Below, in pieces: positions 19,882 to 28,804 of a stretch of 54,866 nt of DNA. Both the position numbers and the translations under genes were made by a program. The stretch spans positions 1-54,866 of the forward strand of contig CALVBN010000012.1 in assembly GCA_944325785.1 (NCBI GenBank), read 5' to 3'. How positions within the stretch are numbered: the stretch's first letter is position 1; each line of letters starts with the position of its first letter. This stretch comes from Candidatus Gastranaerophilales bacterium (GTDB lineage Bacteria; Cyanobacteriota; Vampirovibrionia; Gastranaerophilales; Gastranaerophilaceae). The notes under the pieces were generated by a model. The model made no database searches, was not told the DNA's origin, and was given only the letters and a program-made list of their open reading frames with translations.

Positions 19882-20835
19882 ATGCAAAGAACCGGAGCAT
19901 TTATAGTACCTACAGGAATCGGCGCGTCTATCGGGGGGTTTGCCGGCGATGCAAGCTTATGGGCGCGGAAATTTGCAAAAGAGTGCAGGCTGATTGTAAA
20001 TCCGAATGTAGTTAATGCTGCGTGTTTTTCCGGTATTACGGAGAATATGCTTTATGTTGAAGGTTATTCTTTAGATGAGTTTTTTAAGGGCAAAATAAAT
20101 TTAATGCCTTCTTTTGGCAATAAAATTGGGGTAATCTTTGATAAAGCAATTCCCCAGGATGTTTTGAACGTCCATATTAACACAATTAATGCGGTAAAAA
20201 CAGTTTACGGGCTGAATATTACCGGTTTTGAGATTACAAAAAAAGAAGCCGGCGTTGAATTTTTTATAGAAAAATCCGGCATATCAACAGGAAATGTAAA
20301 AAACTTAGATACAATAAAAGAGGCAAGCTTAAAACTGCTAAAACAGGGGGCGGAAGCCTTAGCGATTGTGTGTCATTTTCCGGATGAGCAGGGAGATGAT
20401 TATGCAAAAGGGCTTGGCGTTGACCCTGTCGGCGGAGTAGAAGCCGTTATTTCTCATTATATTTCAAAAGAGCTGCGTGTCCCCTGCGCGCACGCTCCTG
20501 CTTTCAGCGATATAACAATAACAACAGATATAGTTGATGCAAGATGTTCTGCTGAATATATAACACCGACGTTTCTCCCGTGTATATTAATAGGGCTCAA
20601 TCAGGCGCCTAAGCTTACAGTTCAAAAAGAAGGCTGTATAAGCGTTAGTGACTTAGATTTTCTAATTGTTCCATACAATTCTATAGGCGGAATTCCTGTT
20701 CTGGAAGCAGTTAAGAGGGGAATAACAGTATACGCGGTTAAAGAGAATAAAACAATTCTTAACGTAACACCAGTGAATTTTAAAACAACATGTGTTATAA
20801 TGGAAACGTACGATGAAATTAAGGAGAGCTTTTAG
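19882..20835 (+). CDS. DUF3326 family protein
   Basis: Conserved protein of Cyanobacteria and plants with unknown function. The N-terminus (GAFIVPTGIGASIGGFAGDA, then NPNVVNAACF and MLYVEGYSLDEF) and the middle (CHFPDEQGDDYAKGLGVDPV) match what I recall of DUF3326. It has no signal peptide and 317 aa. The start lies 5 nt after a -10 box. The next gene begins 1 nt after its stop codon, so the two are in one operon with the secreted protein and the prepilin. The identification supports a cyanobacterial-lineage origin. Confidence 0.88.
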   Translation: MQRTGAFIVPTGIGASIGGFAGDASLWARKFAKECRLIVNPNVVNAACFSGITENMLYVEGYSLDEFFKGKINLMPSFGNKIGVIFDKAIPQDVLNVHINTINAVKTVYGLNITGFEITKKEAGVEFFIEKSGISTGNVKNLDTIKEASLKLLKQGAEALAIVCHFPDEQGDDYAKGLGVDPVGGVEAVISHYISKELRVPCAHAPAFSDITITTDIVDARCSAEYITPTFLPCILIGLNQAPKLTVQKEGCISVSDLDFLIVPYNSIGGIPVLEAVKRGITVYAVKENKTILNVTPVNFKTTCVIMETYDEIKESF

Positions 20836-20836
20836 T

Positions 20837-21307
20837 ATGAAGAAAACAAACAACATTTACCCAAAACTACTAGTATGTACTACTATTGCACTTGCAGCCT
20901 GTTTGTATACAGCGCCAGCACAGGCTATATTTGATAATTATGTAATAGATGGTAGTGGAGGACTTGGTAATTCAAAGAATAATAGTACTCTTCAGCATTG
21001 GCAAAGTACAGGTTTTGGTGGTGGTGGCGGAGGTATTAGCAGTGATGGTAGTGCTCCTGGTGAGAAAAATAAAAATCCTTATGAACCACCTACTAAAAAA
21101 CCTGATCTTGATGATGGATTGACGGTTATTCCACCAGATGATGAACCTGATGAACCTGATCCTGACGGTTCTGGTGGCGGCAATGACGGTGATAGCTTGC
21201 CAAATGTTACAGGCGGAGACCCTACAGAGCTTGACCCGCCAGCAGCTAACGACCCTGGATACAATATCCCGACTAAAAATGGTATAAACTATCGTATCAA
21301 ACAATAA
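20837..21307 (+). CDS. Secreted or lipid-anchored acidic Gly/Pro-rich protein
   Basis: No known family. The start at 20837 is supported by AAGGAGAG 8 nt upstream. A signal peptide spans residues 1-30 with an AQA cleavage site; a lipobox-like LAAC (Cys22) lies inside it, so lipid anchoring is an alternative. The mature part (about 126 aa) is low-complexity: Gly/Ser-rich, then Pro/Asp-rich (PDDEPDEPDPDGSGGGNDG), like a flexible linker or surface stalk. It sits between DUF3326 and a prepilin-like gene, suggesting a surface role linked to pilus-like export. Confidence 0.8.
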   Translation: MKKTNNIYPKLLVCTTIALAACLYTAPAQAIFDNYVIDGSGGLGNSKNNSTLQHWQSTGFGGGGGGISSDGSAPGEKNKNPYEPPTKKPDLDDGLTVIPPDDEPDEPDPDGSGGGNDGDSLPNVTGGDPTELDPPAANDPGYNIPTKNGINYRIKQ

Positions 21308-21319
21308 GGTATAAAGGAC

Positions 21320-21985
21320 ATGAAACAATTCAAATACGGATTTACAATGGCAGAACTGCTTCTTAGTATCGCAATTATAGGCGTTGTTTCAGCTATGGGA
21401 ATGACAATCGCGAAACATAGCTCTGAAAAAGCATATAATTTGTTTTATTATAACGGTTATATAAATTTATACAATGCTATTGCAGATGCTAAAGCTGAGT
21501 CAAAAGATACTAAAACCGATATTATGCAGCATGTAAATGAATTGTTAAACAAAGACCCTGCAGCTGAAGAAATTAATAATGTTGGAGATACAAAATATTT
21601 TAGAATTGATATGACTGTTCCTCAGGCTAAAACAAGAAGTAATGATGGACATGCCACAATAGGTCTGCTGTATATTAATGATGAAGTAAACAGTCTGCTG
21701 GTGCCGCTTGTTCCGAATAATGCAAACGTACCTAACTTGCAAAACAGACGGGATCTGCTCCCGACATACATTGATGATGGTCTTAGTGGACGCACGAAAA
21801 AAGTCGGTAATTCATATGAATATACCTCGCAGGTCTACTATTCATACAGAGAAGCATACTGCAGGCTATACAGAAACCAGTCTTTAACTGTAGACGGCGT
21901 TACTGTCATAAATTGCGCAGGAATTCCGCTTGATAACAATGCAAGAGGCTTCTTAAAAGTTGCAGATCCAAGAACAGCACGATAA
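21320..21985 (+). CDS. Type IV prepilin-like (pseudopilin) protein
   Basis: Class III signal: leader MKQFKYG, cleavage before Phe8, Glu12 at mature position +5, and a hydrophobic helix (LLLSIAIIGVVSAMGMTIA). The remaining roughly 190 residues form an alpha/beta globular domain with two Cys near the C-terminus. It resembles the prepilin at 4442 in layout but not in detailed sequence. It lies 12 bp after the secreted acidic protein, and the operon ends at the terminator behind it. Whether it belongs to a pilus or to a secretion pseudopilus cannot be decided. Confidence 0.85.
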   Translation: MKQFKYGFTMAELLLSIAIIGVVSAMGMTIAKHSSEKAYNLFYYNGYINLYNAIADAKAESKDTKTDIMQHVNELLNKDPAAEEINNVGDTKYFRIDMTVPQAKTRSNDGHATIGLLYINDEVNSLLVPLVPNNANVPNLQNRRDLLPTYIDDGLSGRTKKVGNSYEYTSQVYYSYREAYCRLYRNQSLTVDGVTVINCAGIPLDNNARGFLKVADPRTAR

Positions 21986-22006
21986 AACAGAAAAGTAAAA
22001 TTGGAC

Positions 22007-22050
22007 AAAAAAATTCCCGAGCTATATTTTATCTCGGGAATTTTTATTTG
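22007..22050 (+). terminator. Bidirectional terminator
   Basis: AAAAATTCCCGAG (22009-22021) pairs with CTCGGGAATTTTT (22033-22045) across an 11-nt loop. It has A-rich and T-rich flanks and serves both the prepilin operon (+) and tig (-). Confidence 0.9.
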
Positions 22051-22064
22051 TTATTTTGTTATTT

Positions 22065-23357
22065 TTATTTTAAATTGACCGTATTATTTTTTGCAAGGAA
22101 TTCTGTAACTTTTTCATTTAGAACCTGCTGGGAAATTGCATTAAATACCCCAGGAGTCTGTGACAATTGTTTTACAAGTGTTGCCGGATCCATACGGTAC
22201 ATGCTGCCTAATTCCGCTAATTTTGCGTTGAAATCAGACTGAGCAACGGTTATCTTTTCTTCTTTCGCAATCTTATCAATTACAAGAGAATTTTTAACTC
22301 TTACAGCTGCATCTTCCTTTAAATCAGCCATAATTTTGTTATACCCTTGAGCTTCTACCGCCTGTTCCCAAGTAAAACCTTGCATAGAAAGCTTTTGTTT
22401 GTATTCTTCCACAAGTTGATCCGCTTCTCTATCAATCATAGACTGCTGTATGTCAACTTTTGCCTCAGATACAACTTTTTCAAAAACTGCCTTTTCTGAA
22501 TTTGTTCTATCAATATCGGCCTTTTGATTGTCTAAGTATTTTTGGATATCAGCCTTTAAATCATCGACTGTTTTAAATGGTCCGATTTTTTGTACAAATT
22601 CGTCATTAAGCTCCGGCAGAACTCTTGTTTTAATTTCATTTATTTTGCACTTAAATACAGCCGGTTGACCTGCAAGTTTTTTCTCATGATACTCTTTAGG
22701 GAAAGTAACATTAATTTCAAACTCCTCGCCTAACGGTCTGTCAGCCAGTTGTTCCGCGAAACCTGGAATAAAGCTTGAGTGGGCTAAATCCAAAGTATAG
22801 TTCTTAGCATCGCCGTGTTCAATCTTTTCGCCGTTTGAGAAACCTTCAAAATCAAATACAACAATATCATCAGCAGTTGTTTTTCTGTCAGTTACAATTA
22901 CAGTTGAAGCGTGCTGTTCAAGCAGGCTGTCAATTGATTTTTGAAGAGCATCTTCCGGTGTTTTGTAGGCGTCAACATCAACAGTTAAGCCCTTATATTC
23001 GCCGAGAGTAACTTCCGGACGGAGCTCAAGCTTTGCTGTAATTTTTAAATCTTCACCTATCTTATAGTCATAAGATTCAACATACGGCTGAGCAACTACA
23101 TCAAACTCGTTTTCTCTTATAACTTGAGAAAATATCTTAGGAAGCGCATTTTCTAATGCTTCATGCTTAATCCTCTCTTCGCCGACATTTTGCTCTACAA
23201 TATTTCTCGGAGCTTTACCCTTTCTAAACCCCGGAATATTTAGATATTGTGAAATGTGTTTTGCTGCATTGTTATAATAATTTACAGCATCTTTTGCAGG
23301 TATTGTAATATCTACTTTTACAATATTATCTGCTTGTTTTTCTACAGTTGTATTCAT
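22065..23357 (-). CDS. tig: Trigger factor (peptidyl-prolyl isomerase chaperone)
   Basis: Ribosome-bound chaperone that shields nascent chains. The N-terminal ribosome-binding domain has the signature GFRKGKAPRNIVEQ at about 42-55. The FKBP-type isomerase domain follows (TADDIVVFDFEGF, then FIPGFAEQLADRPLGEEFEI), then the long helical C-terminal arms. The start is placed at 23357 (MNTTVEKQ) behind AAGAGGA, giving 430 aa; 20 further upstream residues in the same frame are not family-like. clpP and clpX do not follow as in many genomes. Identification is secure. Confidence 0.95.
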   Translation of the reverse strand: MNTTVEKQADNIVKVDITIPAKDAVNYYNNAAKHISQYLNIPGFRKGKAPRNIVEQNVGEERIKHEALENALPKIFSQVIRENEFDVVAQPYVESYDYKIGEDLKITAKLELRPEVTLGEYKGLTVDVDAYKTPEDALQKSIDSLLEQHASTVIVTDRKTTADDIVVFDFEGFSNGEKIEHGDAKNYTLDLAHSSFIPGFAEQLADRPLGEEFEINVTFPKEYHEKKLAGQPAVFKCKINEIKTRVLPELNDEFVQKIGPFKTVDDLKADIQKYLDNQKADIDRTNSEKAVFEKVVSEAKVDIQQSMIDREADQLVEEYKQKLSMQGFTWEQAVEAQGYNKIMADLKEDAAVRVKNSLVIDKIAKEEKITVAQSDFNAKLAELGSMYRMDPATLVKQLSQTPGVFNAISQQVLNEKVTEFLAKNNTVNLK

Positions 23358-23425
23358 ATTTTTATCCTCTTTTCTGCTGTTTATTATAAAACTACTACAA
23401 ACAGAGGATAGATGCAATATTTATC

Positions 23426-24112
23426 TTATACCAAACCTTCTTTAACAGCTTTTACTGCAGCCTGCACCCTGTCATTTACGCACATTTTCTGTAATATTGA
23501 ACATACATGCGCTTTTGCGGTATGAACACTTACAATAAGCTCTTTTGCAATTTCAGTATTGCTTTTTCCGTCTACCAGATGTTTAAGCACTTCGTACTCT
23601 CTTTCTGTAAGCGGAACACGTCCTTCTTCAGAAGACTTGTCTTTTAATATACCTATAGTTTCCTGTTTAGGGAATGAATCTAAGACTTTTCTTGCAATAA
23701 CCGGATCAAGCCAGCATACCCCGTTTTTTACATCGCGAATTACGTCTGCAAGTTTTGAGGGATCAATATCTTTTAAGCAGTAAGCCATAGCTCCGGAGGA
23801 TAATGCAGCGATAACTTCTTCTTCTCTGTCATGCGAAGTCAGAGCAATAACTTTGATATCTTTATTCATTTCCTTTACTTTTACAGTAGCTTCAATACCG
23901 TTCATGCCTGCAAGTCCTAGATCCATAAGTACAATATCCGGAGTATGCTGTTCTATTAATTTCAATCCGTCAATCGCATTATCGCTTTCTGCAACGACAT
24001 TGATATCTTCGTTAGAATTTAATGCACACCTTAAGCCTACGCGTGTTAATTTAAAATCTTCTATGATAATTACGCTGATAGTCTTCTTTTCTGTACTTAC
24101 TGCTGTTGTCAT
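23426..24112 (-). CDS. NarL/FixJ-type two-component response regulator
   Basis: The receiver domain covers about 12-128, with the phospho-acceptor D64 in IVLMDLGLAGMNG and acidic residues ED near position 18. The LuxR/GerE helix-turn-helix lies at about 162-222 (LTEREYEVLKHLVDGKSN, EIAKELIVSVHTAKAH). The ATG at 24112 has AGGAGG 8 nt upstream. No sensor kinase is adjacent, as often seen in cyanobacterial-lineage genomes. Its DNA-binding domain is close to the stand-alone HTH protein at 5592-5813. The target genes are unknown. Confidence 0.92.
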   Translation of the reverse strand: MTTAVSTEKKTISVIIIEDFKLTRVGLRCALNSNEDINVVAESDNAIDGLKLIEQHTPDIVLMDLGLAGMNGIEATVKVKEMNKDIKVIALTSHDREEEVIAALSSGAMAYCLKDIDPSKLADVIRDVKNGVCWLDPVIARKVLDSFPKQETIGILKDKSSEEGRVPLTEREYEVLKHLVDGKSNTEIAKELIVSVHTAKAHVCSILQKMCVNDRVQAAVKAVKEGLV

Positions 24113-24184
24113 GTTCAAATCCTCCTAATGTTTTCACCCCTCTATTAAATAATAGTCACAATTCTTAGTATATTACCCGATTTA

Positions 24185-25450
24185 CTAATATTTGGTTATA
24201 AAATCTATGACTTTTTTAATAGAATAGTTGTCTTCAACAATAAGAAGGCGTTTGTTTGTCTGTTCTTTTACATAATCCAAGCTTTTGCCGTCCAAAAACA
24301 AGTCTGTATAAGGCTTAAGCATGATAGAAGGGATTGCAATATAATCAGCTTCAACATCTTTAATTGCATTAATCAAATCTTCTGAGGTTATAAGCCCCGC
24401 AACAGTAATGCCGTCCCCCCAGTATGTTGAGATTACAGGCTTTACAATGCAGGTCAAATTCTTTATAAGGTTTAAGGATTTGCTTATATAGTTAAAAGCA
24501 GATTCTGATGCAACAGAGCATGCAAAACAAATTGATAGTTTTCTGCTGATTTTGTGAGGCAGTTTGATTCTGTCAAAATCATCCATAAGCATTCTAAGCG
24601 AGCCGACACCGTCGTCCAGCTGGGAGAAATTACCGTAATATGAGGCTTCGGGGATTTCTTTTCCAGCAAGCAGGAAGAATTCATCAGAACAGCAGACCTT
24701 TTTGTACTTAGAAGCTATTCTTATAGTTTCCTCTGCTACAAATTTATCAGCCGTTTTAAGCTCATCCCTTCTAAACTGCGTTACGCCGACCGGTACAATT
24801 GCAACAGAAAGCAGAGATTTACCTAAAGTACTTAAATCTTTTAAAGTCCTTTCCAACTCAGCTCCGTCATTTATCCCCGGGCATAGAACTATCTGCACAT
24901 GAAAAGGAATATCCTGCTTTTTAAACCATCTTAAATTTTCCATTATCTTTCCTGCATTCGGATTTCTGAGCATTTTTACTCTTAATTCCGGATTTGTAGT
25001 ATGCACAGAAATATAAAACGGTCCCAGATGCAGTTTTGCAATACGCTCCTTATCTTCTTCGGTCATGTTTGTAGTCGTTATATACGTACCTTGAAGATAA
25101 GAAAGCCTGTAATCATCATCTTTAATATAGAGTGATTTCCTTAAACCTTTCGGCTGCTGTGCTACAAAACAAAAAATACAGTTATTCAAGCAGGGCTTTA
25201 TTTTATCAAAAACCGCGCTTTCAAAAATAATGCCAAGCTCCTCATCGTAATCCTTTTCCAGTTCAATCTCTTCTATACTTCCGTCTTTTTTCTGGATTTC
25301 AAGAGTCATTTCTTCTGTCTTACAATAAAAATTGTAATCTATCATATCTTTAAGCTTAAAGCCGTCAATAGAAAGCAGAATATCTCCGGATTCGATTTCC
25401 AGCTCCTCTGCTATAGAACCGCTTACAACTCCGCTAATCAGCGCCGGCAT
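24185..25450 (-). CDS. PDZ-radical SAM-DUF512 protein
   Basis: A radical SAM enzyme of the DUF512 family. An N-terminal PDZ-like segment (MPALISGVVSGSIAEELE) is followed by the iron-sulphur motif C87-x3-C91-x2-C94 in CLNNCIFCF, and a C-terminal DUF512 region with YYGNFSQLDDGVG. The ATG at 25450 is chosen because AAGGA lies upstream and family proteins start at this point; 421 aa. It overlaps the padR 3' end by 17 nt, so it is co-translated with that repressor. The reaction is unknown for the family. Confidence 0.9.
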   Translation of the reverse strand: MPALISGVVSGSIAEELEIESGDILLSIDGFKLKDMIDYNFYCKTEEMTLEIQKKDGSIEEIELEKDYDEELGIIFESAVFDKIKPCLNNCIFCFVAQQPKGLRKSLYIKDDDYRLSYLQGTYITTTNMTEEDKERIAKLHLGPFYISVHTTNPELRVKMLRNPNAGKIMENLRWFKKQDIPFHVQIVLCPGINDGAELERTLKDLSTLGKSLLSVAIVPVGVTQFRRDELKTADKFVAEETIRIASKYKKVCCSDEFFLLAGKEIPEASYYGNFSQLDDGVGSLRMLMDDFDRIKLPHKISRKLSICFACSVASESAFNYISKSLNLIKNLTCIVKPVISTYWGDGITVAGLITSEDLINAIKDVEADYIAIPSIMLKPYTDLFLDGKSLDYVKEQTNKRLLIVEDNYSIKKVIDFITKY

Positions 25451-25946
25451 ATTTAAATCCTTCCAGTAGTGAAATAAAATTTTTATACTCACAAATCATA
25501 TTATCAAACACCATCTTTTGATAATATGTGAGATGCTGGCTTTCCAATTTATTCTTTGTTTCAATCAAAAGCATTTCAGCTTTTGTTTTAAGCAAATCCA
25601 GCAGTCTTAGCTGTTCCTGTTTTGTTAAAATATCTGCACAGGCGAGTTTGATTCTTGATGCTGTTAAAAATTGAATCGGGTTATCAAGGGGCTGTGACAT
25701 AATAAGATTTTTTAATTCCTCTTCACCTTCTCTTGTTATTGAATAATATGTCGACGGACGACCGCCCGGCGACATTGTTTTTTGAGTCCGTACGTAACCG
25801 CCTTTTTCCAAACGATTTAGAGCCGGTTTTATCGTCCCGTAGCTTGGAGTTGTAAAACCTGAGAACAAACTTTTGATTTCTTTTGAAACTCCGTACATTG
25901 TCAGAGTTTTTCTGTCTAGTTCAAATAATATCAACAGCTCTATCAT
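25434..25946 (-). CDS. PadR-family transcriptional regulator
   Basis: A winged-helix regulator: GVSKEIKSLFSGFTTPSYG and LNRLEKGGYVRTQKTMSPGG form the PadR DNA-binding domain (about 15-85), followed by a dimerising helical C-terminus (about 95-170). The start is set at the ATG at 25946 (170 aa); a promoter ends 6 nt upstream, so the mRNA should be leaderless. It overlaps the DUF512 gene, so the two form an operon. The ligand is unknown. It could control the DUF512 gene or the divergent LysM-like gene. Confidence 0.88.
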   Translation of the reverse strand: MIELLILFELDRKTLTMYGVSKEIKSLFSGFTTPSYGTIKPALNRLEKGGYVRTQKTMSPGGRPSTYYSITREGEEELKNLIMSQPLDNPIQFLTASRIKLACADILTKQEQLRLLDLLKTKAEMLLIETKNKLESQHLTYYQKMVFDNMICEYKNFISLLEGFKYAGAD

Positions 25947-25952
25947 ATTTGA

Positions 25953-25981
25953 ATTATAGCACAATTAATAAAATTAGTTAA
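25953..25981 (-). promoter_or_regulatory. padR promoter (leaderless)
   Basis: On the minus strand: TTAACT (25976-25981), 17-bp spacer, TATAAT (25953-25958), then 6 nt and the ATG at 25946. The start point is predicted at or beside the start codon, and there is no Shine-Dalgarno sequence. Confidence 0.62.
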
Positions 25982-26051
25982 AATTTCTTAATAATTAAGC
26001 AATTTTTATGCTTAATTTAACTTTTAATAAGTATAGGAAAGGACGCAAGAG

Positions 26052-26453
26052 ATGAGTATAACAGCTATCAGCACAAATGGAACAAAAGTATCTGCACGTA
26101 ACTCTGCTTCTGTCAGCGGCAATGGAAACTCAGAACAGATTTTTATGTTTAAAAATTCTATCCAAGGCGATAGGTTAAAAAAGAAGAATAACTATAAAAA
26201 AAATCTTGAGCAGGCAAAAAATGAAAACAGGCTTGAATATCAAAAAGAAGAAAAGTTCTTCTTCGGGCTTATAACAAGAGAGGCAGAATATACCTATACT
26301 GCAAAAAGGAATGAAACAATTGCAGAAATTAGAGATAAATTTAATTTAAAAGACGGGGTGCTTATTGAGTTAAATCCCTGGATTGTAGATGTGCATGCTC
26401 CGCTTCCGGAAGGTAAAAAAATATTTTTTAGAGAAAAAGATATTATTAAATAA
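26052..26453 (+). CDS. Hypothetical protein with LysM-like C-terminal domain
   Basis: The N-terminal 40 residues are Ser/Asn/Gly-rich, followed by a basic Lys/Asn-rich stretch. Residues about 81-126 read like a LysM domain (YTAKRNETIAEIRDKF, then LIELNPWI and LPEGKKIFF), which usually binds peptidoglycan. There is no signal peptide, so export by a known route is not obvious. An AAAGGA site precedes the ATG. It is divergent from padR and converges with the GGDEF gene with 4 bp between them. The LysM assignment is by pattern only. Confidence 0.75.
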   Translation: MSITAISTNGTKVSARNSASVSGNGNSEQIFMFKNSIQGDRLKKKNNYKKNLEQAKNENRLEYQKEEKFFFGLITREAEYTYTAKRNETIAEIRDKFNLKDGVLIELNPWIVDVHAPLPEGKKIFFREKDIIK

Positions 26454-26457
26454 GCAT

Positions 26458-28350
26458 TTAATTTAAATCACCCTTAACAATTGCAATAAATTCGCGAGCC
26501 AGCTTCTCGCTCCACTTTTGGTTTATTTCCTGCTCTATTAACGATAACGCTTCTTCCTTTGACATAGCTTCCCTATACGGTCTTTTTTCCAGTAGAGCAA
26601 AGTATGAATCAATGATTAAAATAATCTGGGATTCTACAGGGATATCAGTTCCTGAAATCTGGCTTGGATATCCTTTACCATCCCAATTCTCATGGTGTTT
26701 TTCTATTATAGGTATTATATCCACGATATTAGAAATTGGTTTAAGAATTTCACGCGCAGCAATCAACGGATGCTGTTTTATATAATTTTTATCCTCTTCA
26801 GTAAGAGGTTCTTTTTTTCGCAAAAGTTCTTTTGGAAGCATTGTATTTCCTATATCATAAAGCATTACTGCAACTTTAAGTCTGTCAATGGATTCCTTTG
26901 GCAGATCAAATCTTTTGCCAAGTAAAGAGGCTATTAGTACCTTCTGCTTTACACCGCCTGCTTGATGCTCCGGATTATATGTAGAAACAAGCGTATCTGC
27001 AACCTGATATAGTTTTTCATTGTTGATATTCATTTCTTGAAGCTTTTGTGCCAGCTGGTTTGACATAATTTCATCAATAGGAATCCTATGCTTTGAAAGA
27101 ATATCAATAAATGTATTTATTGCAACATCCTGCCAAGAGGTTTCATACGCAGGTTTTGCAATTGTTACCCTGTTTCTGCCGTTGCGTTTAGACTCATACA
27201 TAGCCTGATCAGTAAGCTCCAAAAGTTCATCTATATCATCAGAATGCTCCAGATAAGTTGCAACCCCGAGGCTTGCAGTTATATGTCCGATTTTTTCAAG
27301 ATTCACTGCCTCTATAGCTTTTCTGATACGTTCCGCGGCTATACACCCGCCGGCAGAATCAACACCCGGAAGAATCAAGTTAAACTCTTCTCCCCCCATA
27401 CGCGCCGGAATATCAATCGAACGCGCATTGCTCTTTAGGACCTCTGCAATAGCTTTAATTGCCATATCGCCGTAATTATGCCCGTATTTGTCATTAATCT
27501 GTTTTAAATGGTCTAAATCCAGCCCTATTACAGTAAATTTTTGATTCTGGCGTTCAGCACGAACAGCTTCTTTTTTTATATACTCTTCAAAATACCGCCT
27601 GTTGAAAAGTCCTGTCATGCCGTCCGTTATAGCTTGCTCTTTTACTGCCTGAAATAAATCTGCAATTGTTATAGCCAATTCTATCTGTTTTGCAAATAAA
27701 CTTAGAAAATTTAATTCACTGTCGCTTACAGTTTCTCTAGATGAAAAAACTATCAACGAGCCGAAATGAGTCTGTTTTGAGGTCAACGGCACTAATATAT
27801 ATGATTTCATCTTTGCTTTTTTTAAAAAAGTACTGACCTTGTCTTTATCCAAATTTGGTATAAAACCGCATATCAGTTTTTCCAAATCCGCAGACTGATA
27901 AATTCTGTTGTTCAGCACCGCCTCTCTTAATTCATCAAACTCAGGGAACCTCATGTGATATTCCGTCACATCGCAGTTAAAATAATTATAAAACTGCACG
28001 CCCAAATCATCTCTTGATGATGCCACTATTTGCAGATATTTACCGTCATTATCGCTTTTTTGCTTTACTATAAAGCTGTACAAATAACCAAGCTCGCCTT
28101 GAAGGCTGTTAACTATAGCATTCAAGACACTGGACAAAGGTTTTGACGAATTCATCATATCCCAGATGTGCTGTAATGTAAGCATCTGCTTATTAGCCCT
28201 GTCAAGTTCATTTGTCCTTTGCGCGATTTCAGCTTCTAACTTAGCATTTCTCTCATAAACCTCAAGCAAAGACTGTCTTCCTGAATATACAGAAGATTCA
28301 ACTTGATCTAATTTATTCTTAAAATTCCTAATACTGTCGAAAAAACCCAC
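26458..28350 (-). CDS. GAF-GGDEF-HD-GYP protein (cyclic-di-GMP turnover)
   Basis: An N-terminal coiled coil (about 10-60) and a GAF-like sensor (about 70-235) precede a GGDEF domain with an intact active site GGEEF (319-323) and an inhibitory-site RSID (310-313) five residues before it. A C-terminal HD-GYP domain (about 405-625) has HHENWDGKGYP at 552-562. The HD pair reads Y498-D499 instead of His-Asp, so the phosphodiesterase half may be inactive or altered. No membrane segments are seen. The protein probably makes cyclic di-GMP in response to a cytoplasmic signal. Confidence 0.92.
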   Translation of the reverse strand: MGFFDSIRNFKNKLDQVESSVYSGRQSLLEVYERNAKLEAEIAQRTNELDRANKQMLTLQHIWDMMNSSKPLSSVLNAIVNSLQGELGYLYSFIVKQKSDNDGKYLQIVASSRDDLGVQFYNYFNCDVTEYHMRFPEFDELREAVLNNRIYQSADLEKLICGFIPNLDKDKVSTFLKKAKMKSYILVPLTSKQTHFGSLIVFSSRETVSDSELNFLSLFAKQIELAITIADLFQAVKEQAITDGMTGLFNRRYFEEYIKKEAVRAERQNQKFTVIGLDLDHLKQINDKYGHNYGDMAIKAIAEVLKSNARSIDIPARMGGEEFNLILPGVDSAGGCIAAERIRKAIEAVNLEKIGHITASLGVATYLEHSDDIDELLELTDQAMYESKRNGRNRVTIAKPAYETSWQDVAINTFIDILSKHRIPIDEIMSNQLAQKLQEMNINNEKLYQVADTLVSTYNPEHQAGGVKQKVLIASLLGKRFDLPKESIDRLKVAVMLYDIGNTMLPKELLRKKEPLTEEDKNYIKQHPLIAAREILKPISNIVDIIPIIEKHHENWDGKGYPSQISGTDIPVESQIILIIDSYFALLEKRPYREAMSKEEALSLIEQEINQKWSEKLAREFIAIVKGDLN

Positions 28351-28416
28351 AAGTACTACCTTTTAATTATTACTTTTACAGTATAACATATTTTTACAAA
28401 AAATATAATAAAGAAA

Positions 28417-28492
28417 CCCTCCTTGGCGGGAATTGAACCCACGACCTCAGGCTTCGGAGACCTGCGCTCTATCCAACTGAGCTACAAGGAGG
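28417..28492 (-). tRNA. tRNA-Arg (anticodon CCG)
   Basis: On the minus strand the acceptor stem CCTCCTT/AAGGAGG, the D arm GCTCAGTTGGATAGAGC, the anticodon loop CTCCGAA (anticodon CCG, codon CGG) and the T arm with GGTTCAATTCC are all present. The discriminator base is G, and the next bases are TTT, so CCA is not encoded and must be added after transcription. Confidence 0.96.
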
Positions 28493-28572
28493 TATGTATA
28501 ATAAAAGTTTATCACAAAATATAGCAAAAAAAATTTTTACATGGTTTATAATATTAAATGAAAGGAGTTTAT

Positions 28573-28800
28573 ATGAGAATTCTAACAAATTACAATTTTA
28601 TCCAGCATCCTATTGTCAATACTTTTAAAAGCACAAACAAAACCGAAGAAGAAATCAAGCAGGAAGAACAAAAGATAGATAATGAAGAACGAGAAATAAA
28701 AAGACAAATTGACCAGTTAAACAGGGAACAGTATAAGCTGGATCAAGAACAAAAAAAACTTGACCGTGAAAAAAATGAAATAGATAGACTTACAAAATAA
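28573..28800 (+). CDS. Small charged coiled-coil protein, 75 aa
   Basis: No known family. The start at 28573 (MRILTNYNF) is supported by AAAGGAG about 6 nt upstream. The first 22 residues are mixed; from about residue 24 the protein is one helix of Glu, Lys, Gln and Asp with Ile/Leu every third or fourth position (IDQLNREQYKLDQEQKKLDR), a strong coiled-coil pattern. No signal peptide is seen. It sits alone between the tRNA and nadC. A role as an oligomeric scaffold or adaptor is only a guess. Confidence 0.65.
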   Translation: MRILTNYNFIQHPIVNTFKSTNKTEEEIKQEEQKIDNEEREIKRQIDQLNREQYKLDQEQKKLDREKNEIDRLTK

Positions 28801-28804
28801 ATAA

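Noticed and set aside
24484..24684. 66-codon frame within the DUF512 gene
   Set aside because: A same-strand frame-shifted shadow of the radical SAM gene with no independent signal.
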